This document shows positions 13,130-20,927 of a stretch of 34,072 nt of DNA, in pieces. Location of the stretch: positions 1 through 34,072 of the forward strand of contig CAZAJX010000022.1 in the NCBI GenBank assembly GCA_964485815.1, given 5' to 3'. Position 1 is the stretch's first letter. Every line of letters begins with the position of its first letter. A program made the position numbers and the translations under genes. Origin of the DNA: SFLA01 sp964485815. GTDB taxonomy: Bacteria > Bacillota > Clostridia > Oscillospirales > CAG-382. The notes beneath the pieces were generated by a model. That model was given only the letters and a program-made list of their open reading frames with translations, was not told where the DNA came from and did no database searches.

Positions 13130-13981
13130 TTGTTTGGCTATATACGCCCCGAAATGGGCGAACTTAAAACGAAACATCTTGCATTGTACCGTTCCGTTTA
13201 CTGCGGGATATGCCGTTGCAGCGGCAAGCATATATCCCATTTTTCCAGATTTTTGCTTAATTACGATTTCGTTTTTCTTGCCGTGGTAAGGCTTGCTCTT
13301 ACGGGAGAAAAGTTCGTTATAAAGCCCCGCCGCTGCATTGCGGGCTTAAAAAAGCGGGGAGTGATGGAGCCTAACGAGGCGTTGAAGTTTACCTCCGCCG
13401 CCTTCGGAAGTCTTAGCTTTTACAAGGCTTTGGACGACGTTAATGACGAAAAGGGCTTTAAACGGTTTTACACTCGCCTTTTTCTTCCCTTTTTCCGCCG
13501 TATGGCAAAAAAAGCGGAGAAAATGTACCCGGGTATAAGCGATACGGTAAAGGCGCCCCTTGAAAGGTTGGGGGAACTGGAGAAGCAAAATTGCTTCACG
13601 CCCGACGAAGCGGCGGATAGCTTTGCGGTACTTACCGCAAATATCGCCTCCTTCGGCTTGGAGGGGGATGTTTCCCGCGTGGCAAAGGATATCGGATATC
13701 ATATCGGCAGATTCGTTTATCTGGCAGACGCTTTGGACGATCGGTTTGAGGATGAAAAACGGGGAAGCTACAATCCCTTGAACCTTGCTTACGGCGGTTC
13801 GGACGGAGTGGAGGAAAACATATCCTTTTTGCGCCGTACTTTGCTTGACAGCGGCGCCGCCATATCAAGAAGCTACGCTCTTGCCGACGGAAATTCTTTC
13901 GATGGCATAATATACAATATCGCCGGTTACGGAATCGAATCGGCAGTGGAAAAGGTTATCAACAAGGAGAAAATTAAATGA
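13130..13981 (+). CDS. DUF5685-like protein with two aspartate-rich motifs (TTG start)
   Basis: 283 residues. The N terminus MFGYIRPEMGELKTKHLALYRSVYCGICR matches what I know of the uncharacterised DUF5685 family. A cysteine pair (Cys25, Cys28) and Cys30 lie there. The protein is mostly helical, with no clear membrane span. Two aspartate-rich motifs stand out: LDDVNDEKG (101-109) and YLADALDDRFEDEKRG (197-212), followed by Y-N-P-L. Their spacing recalls the metal-binding motifs of class I isoprenoid synthases, but this is my inference and no activity is known to me. GGAG at 13118-13121 lies 8 nt before the TTG at 13130; a GTG at 13121 overlaps that site and is unlikely. The stop overlaps the next gene by ATGA. 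It opens the long operon. Confidence 0.85.
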   Translation: MFGYIRPEMGELKTKHLALYRSVYCGICRCSGKHISHFSRFLLNYDFVFLAVVRLALTGEKFVIKPRRCIAGLKKRGVMEPNEALKFTSAAFGSLSFYKALDDVNDEKGFKRFYTRLFLPFFRRMAKKAEKMYPGISDTVKAPLERLGELEKQNCFTPDEAADSFAVLTANIASFGLEGDVSRVAKDIGYHIGRFVYLADALDDRFEDEKRGSYNPLNLAYGGSDGVEENISFLRRTLLDSGAAISRSYALADGNSFDGIIYNIAGYGIESAVEKVINKEKIK

Positions 13982-14580
13982 GAGACCCTTATCAGGTATT
14001 GGGAGTTAATCCGAATGCGACGGATGAAGAGGTAAAAAAAGCATACCGTGAGCTTGCTAAAAAATACCATCCCGATACTTACGTCGGCAATCCTTTGGCG
14101 GATCTGGCGGCAGAAAAAATGAAAGAAATAAACGAAGCTTACGATACCATAACGAAACAGCGGGCTTCGGGCAACAGAAATACGGGATATTCCAATTCCT
14201 ACGGCGGTTCCGGCACATATGGCGGAGGCGGCGGAAACACCCTTCACCGCGTGCGTGAGCTTTTGTCCGCAAACCGCGTTACGGAAGCGGAAACCATACT
14301 TTCCCGTATTCCCAATACCGAGAGAAACGCAGAGTGGTATTTCCTTATGGGACACGTTATGGCTCGTAAAAACTGGCTGGGTGAAGCCCGCAAGTATTTC
14401 GAGCAGGCGTGTAAAATGGACCCGTATAACGCCGAGTACAGAAATACCCTTAACAATATGGCATCCCACTCCACCGCAGGCGGCTATAATACAACCGCAA
14501 GCAACGGCGATGATTGCGGCGGATGCAATCTGTGTACAGGACTTTTGTGTGCCAACCTTCTTTGTAATTGCTGCAGATGA
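13978..14580 (+). CDS. J-domain protein with TPR-like middle and cysteine-rich tail
   Basis: 200 residues. The N-terminal J domain (about 3-65) has the HPD motif at 31-33 (LAKKYHPDTY), which in this family stimulates the ATPase of DnaK (Hsp70). A glycine/serine/tyrosine-rich linker (about 66-86) follows. Residues 88-160 look like two TPR-type helical hairpins (VTEAETILSRIPNTERNAEWYFLMGHV, LGEARKYFEQACKMDPYNAEY). The C terminus has seven cysteines within its last 21 residues (180, 183, 186, 191, 196, 198, 199), which could bind zinc or mediate assembly. It is not the housekeeping DnaJ: the canonical zinc-finger and substrate-binding domains are missing. It overlaps the preceding gene by 4 nt (ATGA), with AAGGAG 8 nt upstream, so it should be made together with the DUF5685 protein. 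Confidence 0.9.
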   Translation: MRDPYQVLGVNPNATDEEVKKAYRELAKKYHPDTYVGNPLADLAAEKMKEINEAYDTITKQRASGNRNTGYSNSYGGSGTYGGGGGNTLHRVRELLSANRVTEAETILSRIPNTERNAEWYFLMGHVMARKNWLGEARKYFEQACKMDPYNAEYRNTLNNMASHSTAGGYNTTASNGDDCGGCNLCTGLLCANLLCNCCR

Positions 14581-15086
14581 AAAAGAAAATTTTAAAAATA
14601 TCGTTTTGCGCCCTGCTTTGCGCCCTTTCCGTGGTGCTTATGCTTTTAGGCTGCGTTATACAGTCCCTTGATCTTACGGCGGCAGTTGCCGCGGGGCTTA
14701 CCGTTGCGGTGGCTATGATCGAATACGGCATGGGATGGTCGGTAATGCTTTACGCATCCACATCCGTGCTTGCCTTTGCTTTGCTTCCCGTAAAGACACC
14801 CGCGCTTTTTTACCTGATCATAGGCGGGATATATCCCATACTAAAATCCTTGGTTGAGCGCATACCCAACCGAAAGGTTACCTGGGCGTTAAAGATTATC
14901 GGCTTTAATCTTTTTTATACCGCCCTTATAGCCGCAGGAAAATTCCTGCTTACCATTGATGACCCAATATTTTCGTTTAATATTTTCGTTTATGCATTGG
15001 GCAACGCCGCGTTTATTGTTTACGATATCGCATTTACACGGCTTGTTACACTGTATGTCAAACGGATACGGAGGAAATTGAAATGA
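14577..15086 (+). CDS. Polytopic membrane protein of unknown family
   Basis: 169 residues from the ATG that overlaps the previous stop (ATGA). An in-frame ATG at 14568 would add three residues. The N terminus is MKKKILKISFCALLCALSVVLMLLG, a positive start followed by the first membrane helix. About five or six hydrophobic segments can be seen, near residues 7-25, 30-47, 50-66, 70-88, 104-122 and 133-158. The basic end KRIRRKLK suggests a cytoplasmic C terminus. The size and helix number resemble substrate-binding S components of ECF transporters, but I see no diagnostic motif. No ribosome binding site is visible, so translation probably depends on coupling to the J-domain gene. It also overlaps yicC by 4 nt. 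Confidence 0.78.
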   Translation: MKKKILKISFCALLCALSVVLMLLGCVIQSLDLTAAVAAGLTVAVAMIEYGMGWSVMLYASTSVLAFALLPVKTPALFYLIIGGIYPILKSLVERIPNRKVTWALKIIGFNLFYTALIAAGKFLLTIDDPIFSFNIFVYALGNAAFIVYDIAFTRLVTLYVKRIRRKLK

Positions 15087-15961
15087 TAAAAAGTATGTCC
15101 GGCTACGGAAGACAAAAATCCCTTGTGGGCGGAAAGAATATCACCTTTGAGATAAAATCCGTCAACAACCGCTTTGCGGATATTTCCGTGAGAATGCCCC
15201 GTCAGTATCTCCCCTTGGAGGGCAACGTAAAGGAGCTTTGCGCAAAATACGTTACTCGCGGAAAGATAGACCTTTATCTTACCGTTGAAAACATAGACGG
15301 CGATCCCGTTTCCCTTACTCTCAACAAGGAATTTGTGGAGGGATACCTTAAACTGCTGGAGCAGATAAAGACAGAATATTCCGTTCCGGGAGAAATTACC
15401 CTTTCAATGCTTTCCGGAAAATCGGATATTATGACAGTTACCCGCGCAGACGAGGACGCGGAGCAGATGTGGAAGGAAATAGAGCCTATCTGCCGCGGTG
15501 CATTTGAACAGTATAACTCAATGCGTGAATCCGAGGGCGGCAGATTAAAGGAAAAACTGCTTACTTATCTGGAAAACGTAGAAGCTTTGCGCAACGAGGT
15601 AGCTTCTCTTGCCCCCGTGGCGTTAAAGAAAAACCTTGAAAAAATGCGCGCCCGTATAAACGACCTTTTGGCAGGCGTTCCCGTAAACGAGGACAGATTG
15701 CTTACCGAATGTGCCGCGTTTACCGATAAGACCGACGTTACCGAGGAATTGGTGCGCCTGCAGTCCCATTGCGCCGAATTCAGAGCCACACTGGATTCTG
15801 ACGGTCCCGTGGGCAAAAAGCTTGAGTACATCGTGCCCGAAATGCTCAGAGAAACCAATACGTTGGGCTCCAAGTGCAACGATTACGAAATTTCCCGCCG
15901 TGTAGTGGCTATAAAGACCGAGATAGAAAAACTGCGTGAGCAGGTAGCAAATCTTGAGTGA
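15083..15961 (+). CDS. yicC: YicC/YloC-family endoribonuclease
   Basis: 292 residues, the normal length for the YicC family, reported as endoribonucleases in E. coli (YicC) and B. subtilis (YloC). Typical segments: the N terminus MIKSMSGYGRQ, then EIKSVNNRFADISVRMP (about 24-40), YVTRGKIDLYLTVE (about 55-68), and the C-terminal EMLRETNTLGSKCNDYEISRRVVAIKTEIEKLREQVANLE, which is nearly invariant in this family. GGAGG lies 8 nt before the ATG. In B. subtilis yloC is followed by remA, gmk and rpoZ, exactly as here. Confidence 0.95.
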   Translation: MIKSMSGYGRQKSLVGGKNITFEIKSVNNRFADISVRMPRQYLPLEGNVKELCAKYVTRGKIDLYLTVENIDGDPVSLTLNKEFVEGYLKLLEQIKTEYSVPGEITLSMLSGKSDIMTVTRADEDAEQMWKEIEPICRGAFEQYNSMRESEGGRLKEKLLTYLENVEALRNEVASLAPVALKKNLEKMRARINDLLAGVPVNEDRLLTECAAFTDKTDVTEELVRLQSHCAEFRATLDSDGPVGKKLEYIVPEMLRETNTLGSKCNDYEISRRVVAIKTEIEKLREQVANLE

Positions 15962-15971
15962 GGTAAGACAA

Positions 15972-16199
15972 ATGGAGTTTGTAGATATCGGCTTCGGCAA
16001 CCGTGTGAATTCACACCGTATAGTGTCCGTTCTCAGCCCCGACAGTTTGCCTATCCGCCGTCTGGTGCAGGATTCCAAAAACGCAGGCAGAGTAATAGAT
16101 TGCAGCTGCGGTAAAAAGACAAGGTCTGTTATTATTACCGACAGTGAACACGTCATTCTTTCTTCCGAGGAAGTGGACGTTATTGCAGGGAGGCTGTAA
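15972..16199 (+). CDS. remA: RemA family DNA-binding regulator (DUF370)
   Basis: 75 residues. RemA in B. subtilis activates extracellular matrix genes and osmoprotectant genes by binding DNA as a ring-forming oligomer. The family pattern is clear: DIGFGNRVNSHRIVSVLSPDSLPIRRLVQ, then GRVIDCSCGKKTRSVIITDSEHVILSS. GAGG (15960-15963) lies 8 nt before the ATG at 15972. An upstream in-frame TTG at 15954 lies inside the yicC end and is less likely. It has an A-to-C type change in the GRRTR-like loop (CGKKTR), which keeps its positive charge. The stop TAA overlaps the gmk ATG by 1 nt. Confidence 0.9.
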   Translation: MEFVDIGFGNRVNSHRIVSVLSPDSLPIRRLVQDSKNAGRVIDCSCGKKTRSVIITDSEHVILSSEEVDVIAGRL

Positions 16200-16816
16200 T
16201 GGATAAAAAAAGAGGCACTCTTTTGGTGGTGTCCGGCCCTGCGGGAAGCGGAAAAGGAACTGTAAACGGTATTTTGCTTCAGAATACCTCGAAATACGTT
16301 TTTTCCGTGTCTGCCACCACCCGCTCACCCAGACCCGGTGAGGTTGACGGCAAGCATTATTTCTTTATGACCAAAGAAAAATTCATATCTCTCGTAGCGG
16401 AGGACAGCTTTTTGGAGCATGCGGAGTACGTAGGTAATTATTACGGAACTCTTCGCTCCTTTGTGGAGGAAAATCTGAATAACGGCAAAAACGTTATTTT
16501 GGAAATTGAGGTTCAGGGCGCTTTGCAGATAAGAGAAAAGATGCCCGAAGCTATGCTCATTTTCCTTTGCCCGCCTGATTACGCAACTTTGGAACAGCGT
16601 CTGCGGGGAAGAGGCACGGAAACGGATGAGGTTATCAAAAAGCGTCTTGCTACCGCCTTGGGCGAAATCCGGATCGCCGCAGGGTACGATTATCTGGTGG
16701 TGAACGAGGACGGCAAGTCAGATGAGTGCGCCGCCAAAATAGACGAGATAGTGGATACCCGTCCCGAGAAAAACAAAGAATATATTTTGAATTTTATAAA
16801 AAAATTTACTGAATAA
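16199..16816 (+). CDS. gmk: Guanylate kinase
   Basis: 205 residues, typical size. It phosphorylates GMP/dGMP to GDP/dGDP using ATP. The P-loop VVSGPAGSGKGTVNGILL lies at about 10-27. The GMP-binding region has SATTRSPRPGEVDGKHYFF (about 39-57) and FLEHAEYVGNYYGT (about 71-85). The lid and helical C terminus follow (LRGRGTETDEVIKKRLATA). The GS(or A)GSGKGT loop has Ala at the second P-loop position, which is common. The start codon overlaps the remA stop, with GGGAGG just upstream. Confidence 0.97.
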   Translation: MDKKRGTLLVVSGPAGSGKGTVNGILLQNTSKYVFSVSATTRSPRPGEVDGKHYFFMTKEKFISLVAEDSFLEHAEYVGNYYGTLRSFVEENLNNGKNVILEIEVQGALQIREKMPEAMLIFLCPPDYATLEQRLRGRGTETDEVIKKRLATALGEIRIAAGYDYLVVNEDGKSDECAAKIDEIVDTRPEKNKEYILNFIKKFTE

Positions 16817-16826
16817 AGGTGTTAAA

Positions 16827-17075
16827 ATGATCTATCCTACAATCAAAGAAATCACAAAAGAAAAATACAACCGCTATACTCTGGTTATAGCAACCGCAAA
16901 GTCTGCACGCCATATAACCGATAAAGCTGTTCAGGCGGCTGAAAAAGCGGCAGAAAACGCAGACAGCAAGGATTCCAAGGCAGGCGTAGAGTTCCTTGGC
17001 GAAAAGGCTGTTACTCTGGCTGTAGATAAGCTTCTCACCGGCGAATACAAGGTCATTTCCGCAGAAAACGAATAA
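16827..17075 (+). CDS. rpoZ: DNA-directed RNA polymerase omega subunit
   Basis: 82 residues, a normal length for omega, which helps fold and stabilise beta-prime. The pattern YPTIKEITKEKYNRYTLVIATAKSARHI matches the conserved N-terminal omega core, ending in a helix containing KAVTLAVDKLLTGEYKV. An internal stretch rich in Ala, Glu and Lys (EKAAENADSKDSKAG) is longer than in many omegas. It follows gmk with a short gap containing AAGGTG, and priA starts 2 nt after its stop. In B. subtilis coaBC sits between rpoZ and priA; it is absent here. Confidence 0.93.
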   Translation: MIYPTIKEITKEKYNRYTLVIATAKSARHITDKAVQAAEKAAENADSKDSKAGVEFLGEKAVTLAVDKLLTGEYKVISAENE

Positions 17076-17077
17076 AT

Positions 17078-19528
17078 ATGAACGGAAAGCTGTACTGTTC
17101 GGTAAGGATCACCGATATCGCATATTCCGCAGATAAAGGGTATGCCTATCTGGTTCCTCCCTCCATGCGGGATACCCTGCGCAAAGGGAGTATTGTCCTT
17201 GTGCCCTTCGGTCACGGCAACCGTTTGCGTAAGGGAATCGTTACGGGATTTTCCGATTACTGCGAATATCAGGGGATAAAGCCCGTGTCCGATATTTTGG
17301 AGGATTACGGTCTTGTTTCCGAAGAAACGGTGGATATGTGCCTTTTTATGGCTGAACGGTGCTTTTGTACCGTGGGTGCGGCGTTAAGGGCTATACTTCC
17401 TCCGGGAATGGAATCCTCCGTGGAATATCTGTATTCCTGCGGCGAGGCGGATGAGGACACCCTTAATCCCAAAGCACAGGTGCTTTACCGCACGCTTAAG
17501 GAAAAGAGCGTTACCGAAAGCGAGATATTGTCCTCCTTCGGTGAGGAGGCAAAAAGCCTGCTTTCCGCTATGCTCAAAAGCGGCGCAGTAAAAAGACAGC
17601 CCGTAGCAATAGAAAATATAAACGAAAAAAGCCTTTCCTTCGTGCGGCTCACCGTGGATACGGAAACCGCCTATGAAACGGCGAAAACGGAAAAGCAGAT
17701 AGCCCTTGTGGACGCGTTGGCATTGGAGGGGGAGATATCCGTTACCGATCTGGAACGGTTTTTCTCGGTTTCCCGTTCGGTGGTCAACACCCTTTGTAAA
17801 AAGCAGGTGTGCGAGGTGTTCGAGCGGAGAATTATCCGTGATCCCGTTTCCGCCAACTCGGCGCAGGAGAAGAAGACGGTCAGCCTTACTGCCGAGCAGC
17901 AGGATGCCGTAAGCGCGGTAGAAGAACTGCTTTTATCGGGCGAGCCCAAGGCGGCACTTCTTTACGGCGTTACGGGAAGCGGAAAGACGAGAGTTATTAT
18001 CGAAACGGTAAAAAAGACTCTTGCTATGGGCAAGACAGCTATCGTCCTTATTCCCGAAATCGGACTTACATCCGAAGCTGTCAGCATATATTCCGCAGAA
18101 TTCGGCGCCGATCTTGCTGTGGTTCATTCGATGTTGAGTATCGGTGAGCGTATAGATACCGCCAGAGCTATCGCACAGGGCGAGAAAAAGGTAATTATCG
18201 GCACACGGAGCGCTGTATTTTCTCCCGTAAAAAATCTTGGACTCATCGTTATGGATGAGGAACAGGAGCATACCTATAAATCCGAAAACACGCCCAAGTT
18301 CCACGCAAGAGATATAGCCCGCTTCCGTTGCGCGCAAAACAACTGCGTTATGCTTCTTGCCAGTGCCACCCCGTCGGTGGAGAGCTTTTATAAGGCAAAG
18401 CAGGGCATATATAAATTAATAACCTTAAAAAACCGCTATGGCGCCGCCCAACTGCCCGATATTATTCTGGCAGACGTAAAGCAGGACTCCAAATTCAACG
18501 GAGGAAGGCTTATCGGCACACAACTGGGCGAAAAATTGGTTTCAGCCGTGGAGGACGGCAAGCAGGCAATACTTTTCGTGGGAAGAAGAGGCTACAGCTC
18601 CTTTGTAAGCTGTGCATCCTGCGGAGAGGTCATTTCCTGCCCCAATTGCTCGGTTTCTCTCACATACCACGCCTTTAGCGGAGAAAAACGGAAAAACGAA
18701 AAGTTAAACTGCCATTATTGCGGCTACAGCATACCCTTGCCGGAGGAATGTCCTTCCTGCGGTAAAAGAAGCATTACCCGCTTCGGGTTCGGAACGCAAA
18801 AATTGCAGGAGGAATTGGAAAAGCATTATCCCGCTATCCGCGGTATACGTATGGATACAGATACTACCGCCACTCGCCATTCCCACGAAAACCGCTTTAA
18901 CGCTTTCAGAAAAAAGGAAGCCGATCTTTTGTACGGCACCCAGATGATCGCAAAAGGGCTGGATTTCCCGTTGGTTTCTTTGGTGGGCGTGGTGTCTGTG
19001 GACGCTATGCTGTATCAAAACGATTTCCGTGCCGCCGAGCGCACCTTTTCTCTTCTCACACAGCTTGCGGGCAGAGCAGGAAGAGCAGGGGAGGAGGGTG
19101 AAGCCATACTTCAGACGGCAAATCCTCAAAGCGACATTTTAAAGCTGGTACAGACACAGAATTACGAAAAGTTTTTCGATGGCGAGATCGCTATGCGCCG
19201 CGCCGTTGTGTTCCCTCCTTTTTGCGATATTGCGCTTTTCCGCATATCGGGTGAAAACGAGCAGGATACCCGCCGTGCCGCAACCGCTTTTTCGGTGATA
19301 CTTCAAAAGCTTTTAACAGAAAAATATCCCGAGCTTAAGACGGTCCGATTCGGACCCTTCGGCGAGGGAATATATAAAATAAATAATCGCTACAGAATGC
19401 GGCTCACGGTCAAATACAAGGACTGTGCCGCCGCAAGAAGCTGTTTCCGCGATGCTTTAAGCGCTTTTGCAAAAGCAGACCGCACGGGAGCACTTCTGGA
19501 TATTGATATTAACCCCATTACTGTATAG
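17078..19528 (+). CDS. priA: Primosomal protein N' (replication restart helicase PriA)
   Basis: 816 residues, full length. PriA recognises stalled forks and loads the replicative helicase. N-terminal DNA-binding domain at about 1-110 (AYLVPPSMRDTLRKGSIVLVPFG); winged-helix region to about 250; helicase core with Walker A LLYGVTGSGKTRVIIE (about 293-308), Walker B IVMDEEQEHTYKSE (about 389-402), and LLASATPSVESFYKAKQG. The cysteine-rich zinc-binding insert has CASCGEVISCPNCS and CHYCGYSIPLPEECPSCG, eight cysteines (about 509-563). Helicase lobe 2 follows: DLLYGTQMIAKGLDFPLVSLVGVV and TLLTQLAGRAGRAG. The start ATG has only a weak ribosome binding site and lies 2 nt after rpoZ, suggesting coupling. 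Confidence 0.97.
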   Translation: MNGKLYCSVRITDIAYSADKGYAYLVPPSMRDTLRKGSIVLVPFGHGNRLRKGIVTGFSDYCEYQGIKPVSDILEDYGLVSEETVDMCLFMAERCFCTVGAALRAILPPGMESSVEYLYSCGEADEDTLNPKAQVLYRTLKEKSVTESEILSSFGEEAKSLLSAMLKSGAVKRQPVAIENINEKSLSFVRLTVDTETAYETAKTEKQIALVDALALEGEISVTDLERFFSVSRSVVNTLCKKQVCEVFERRIIRDPVSANSAQEKKTVSLTAEQQDAVSAVEELLLSGEPKAALLYGVTGSGKTRVIIETVKKTLAMGKTAIVLIPEIGLTSEAVSIYSAEFGADLAVVHSMLSIGERIDTARAIAQGEKKVIIGTRSAVFSPVKNLGLIVMDEEQEHTYKSENTPKFHARDIARFRCAQNNCVMLLASATPSVESFYKAKQGIYKLITLKNRYGAAQLPDIILADVKQDSKFNGGRLIGTQLGEKLVSAVEDGKQAILFVGRRGYSSFVSCASCGEVISCPNCSVSLTYHAFSGEKRKNEKLNCHYCGYSIPLPEECPSCGKRSITRFGFGTQKLQEELEKHYPAIRGIRMDTDTTATRHSHENRFNAFRKKEADLLYGTQMIAKGLDFPLVSLVGVVSVDAMLYQNDFRAAERTFSLLTQLAGRAGRAGEEGEAILQTANPQSDILKLVQTQNYEKFFDGEIAMRRAVVFPPFCDIALFRISGENEQDTRRAATAFSVILQKLLTEKYPELKTVRFGPFGEGIYKINNRYRMRLTVKYKDCAAARSCFRDALSAFAKADRTGALLDIDINPITV

Positions 19529-19539
19529 GAGGCATATTT

Positions 19540-20004
19540 ATGGCACTTCTTAAAATATTAAGAGATCCCGATCCTACCCTGCGTAAAACGTCCCGTCCCG
19601 TGGATGCTATCACTCCCCGTATCCGCGTTCTTATCGAGGATATGAAGGATACACTCCGCAAGGCAGAGGGAGTGGGTCTTGCCGCACCTCAGGTGGGCGT
19701 GCTCCGCCGTGTGGTTATAGTGGATATGGGCAAGGGGAAATTGCAGGAATTCATTAACCCCGAAATTGTTTTTACCGAAGGCACTCAGGAAGAGGTAGAA
19801 GGCTGCCTTTCCTGCCCCGGAAAAGCAGGTATTGTTGAGCGTCCCGCAAAGGTGACTGTTCGTGCCCTTAACGTGCAGGGACAGACTTTCGAAGCCACGG
19901 GAACCGAGCTTATCGCCCGTTGCTTCTGCCACGAGATAGACCATCTTGACGGTGTGCTGTATATAGACAAAGCAAAGGAAATGCTTGATCCGGAGGAAAA
20001 CTGA
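19540..20004 (+). CDS. def: Peptide deformylase
   Basis: 154 residues. It removes the formyl group from the N-terminal methionine of new proteins. All three conserved motifs are present: motif 1 GVGLAAPQVG, motif 2 EGCLSCPG (metal-binding Cys, with Cys where Val is usual after Ser), and motif 3 HEIDHLDG with the two histidine ligands and catalytic Glu. AGGAGG lies 7 nt before the ATG. Its stop overlaps the ATG of fmt (TGATG), so the deformylase and the formyltransferase are made together. Confidence 0.97.
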   Translation: MALLKILRDPDPTLRKTSRPVDAITPRIRVLIEDMKDTLRKAEGVGLAAPQVGVLRRVVIVDMGKGKLQEFINPEIVFTEGTQEEVEGCLSCPGKAGIVERPAKVTVRALNVQGQTFEATGTELIARCFCHEIDHLDGVLYIDKAKEMLDPEEN

Positions 20005-20927
20005 TGCGTATCGTATTTATGGGCACGCCGGATTTTGCCCTTACCGCCCTTAAAGCAATATACGAAGCGGGACACGATATAGCTTTGGTGGTGTCCCAGC
20101 CCGATAAACCCTCGGGCAGAGGGTACGTTCTCACTCCTTCTCCCGTAAAGCAGTTCGCTCTGGAGAAGGGCATAGAGGTGGTTACCCCCAAGACTATGCG
20201 TGATGAAGCGGCGGAGGAAACTCTCCGTGCCGTAAATGCGGACGTGTTTGTGGTTGCGGCATTCGGCAAAATATTGCCGCAGAATATACTTGATATTCCC
20301 CCTCACGGCTGTATTTGTATACACGCATCTCTGCTTCCCGCACTTCGCGGTGCGGCTCCCATTAACCGTGCGGTTATGGAAGGACATACCGAGGGCGGAA
20401 TAACCATAATGCATATGGATGCGGGTATAGACACGGGAGATATCATCCTCCAGCGTTCTATTCCCATTACAGAGAATATGACGGCGGGCGAGTACCACGA
20501 TGAAATGGCGCGCCTCGGCGGTGAATTGATACTGGAGTACCTCTCTCTTGCGGCTTCGGGCAACGTAACCCGCACGCCCCAGACCGAGGAAGGTTCCTCT
20601 TACGCCGCGAAAATAGACAAAAAAGAAGCCTACGAGGATTTCTCCCGTACGGCAAAGCAAACTCACGACCGCATCCGCGGGCTTTCTCCTTACCCCGGCG
20701 CATACGCGCTGTTAAAGGGCAAGCGTATGAAATTTCTTACCTCCGTTCTTTCGGACGGTTCCGGTGTGCCCGGTACGGTGCTTTCTACAGATAAGGGTAT
20801 AGAGATCGCCTGCACAGAGGGAAGCGTTACCATAACCCACCTTCAGCCCGAGGGAAAAGGGAAAATGGATTACGCCAGCTTTTTGCGGGGCAATTCTGTA
20901 AAAAAAGGTGATATTTTCAATGTCTGA
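20004..20927 (+). CDS. fmt: Methionyl-tRNA formyltransferase
   Basis: 307 residues. It transfers a formyl group from 10-formyl-tetrahydrofolate to initiator Met-tRNA. The N-terminal Rossmann domain starts MRIVFMGTPDFALTALKAI. The SLLPALRGAAPINRAVMEGHTEGGITIMHMDAGIDTGDII stretch is the family core; the C-terminal OB-like domain follows from about 205. Of the catalytic Asn-His-Asp triad known from E. coli Fmt (Asn106, His108, Asp144), His107 and Asp143 are kept, but the Asn position is Cys105 in GCICIHASLLP (codon TGT, 20316-20318). GGAGG lies 7 nt before the ATG. Its last 8 nt overlap rsmB. Confidence 0.95.
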   Translation: MRIVFMGTPDFALTALKAIYEAGHDIALVVSQPDKPSGRGYVLTPSPVKQFALEKGIEVVTPKTMRDEAAEETLRAVNADVFVVAAFGKILPQNILDIPPHGCICIHASLLPALRGAAPINRAVMEGHTEGGITIMHMDAGIDTGDIILQRSIPITENMTAGEYHDEMARLGGELILEYLSLAASGNVTRTPQTEEGSSYAAKIDKKEAYEDFSRTAKQTHDRIRGLSPYPGAYALLKGKRMKFLTSVLSDGSGVPGTVLSTDKGIEIACTEGSVTITHLQPEGKGKMDYASFLRGNSVKKGDIFNV

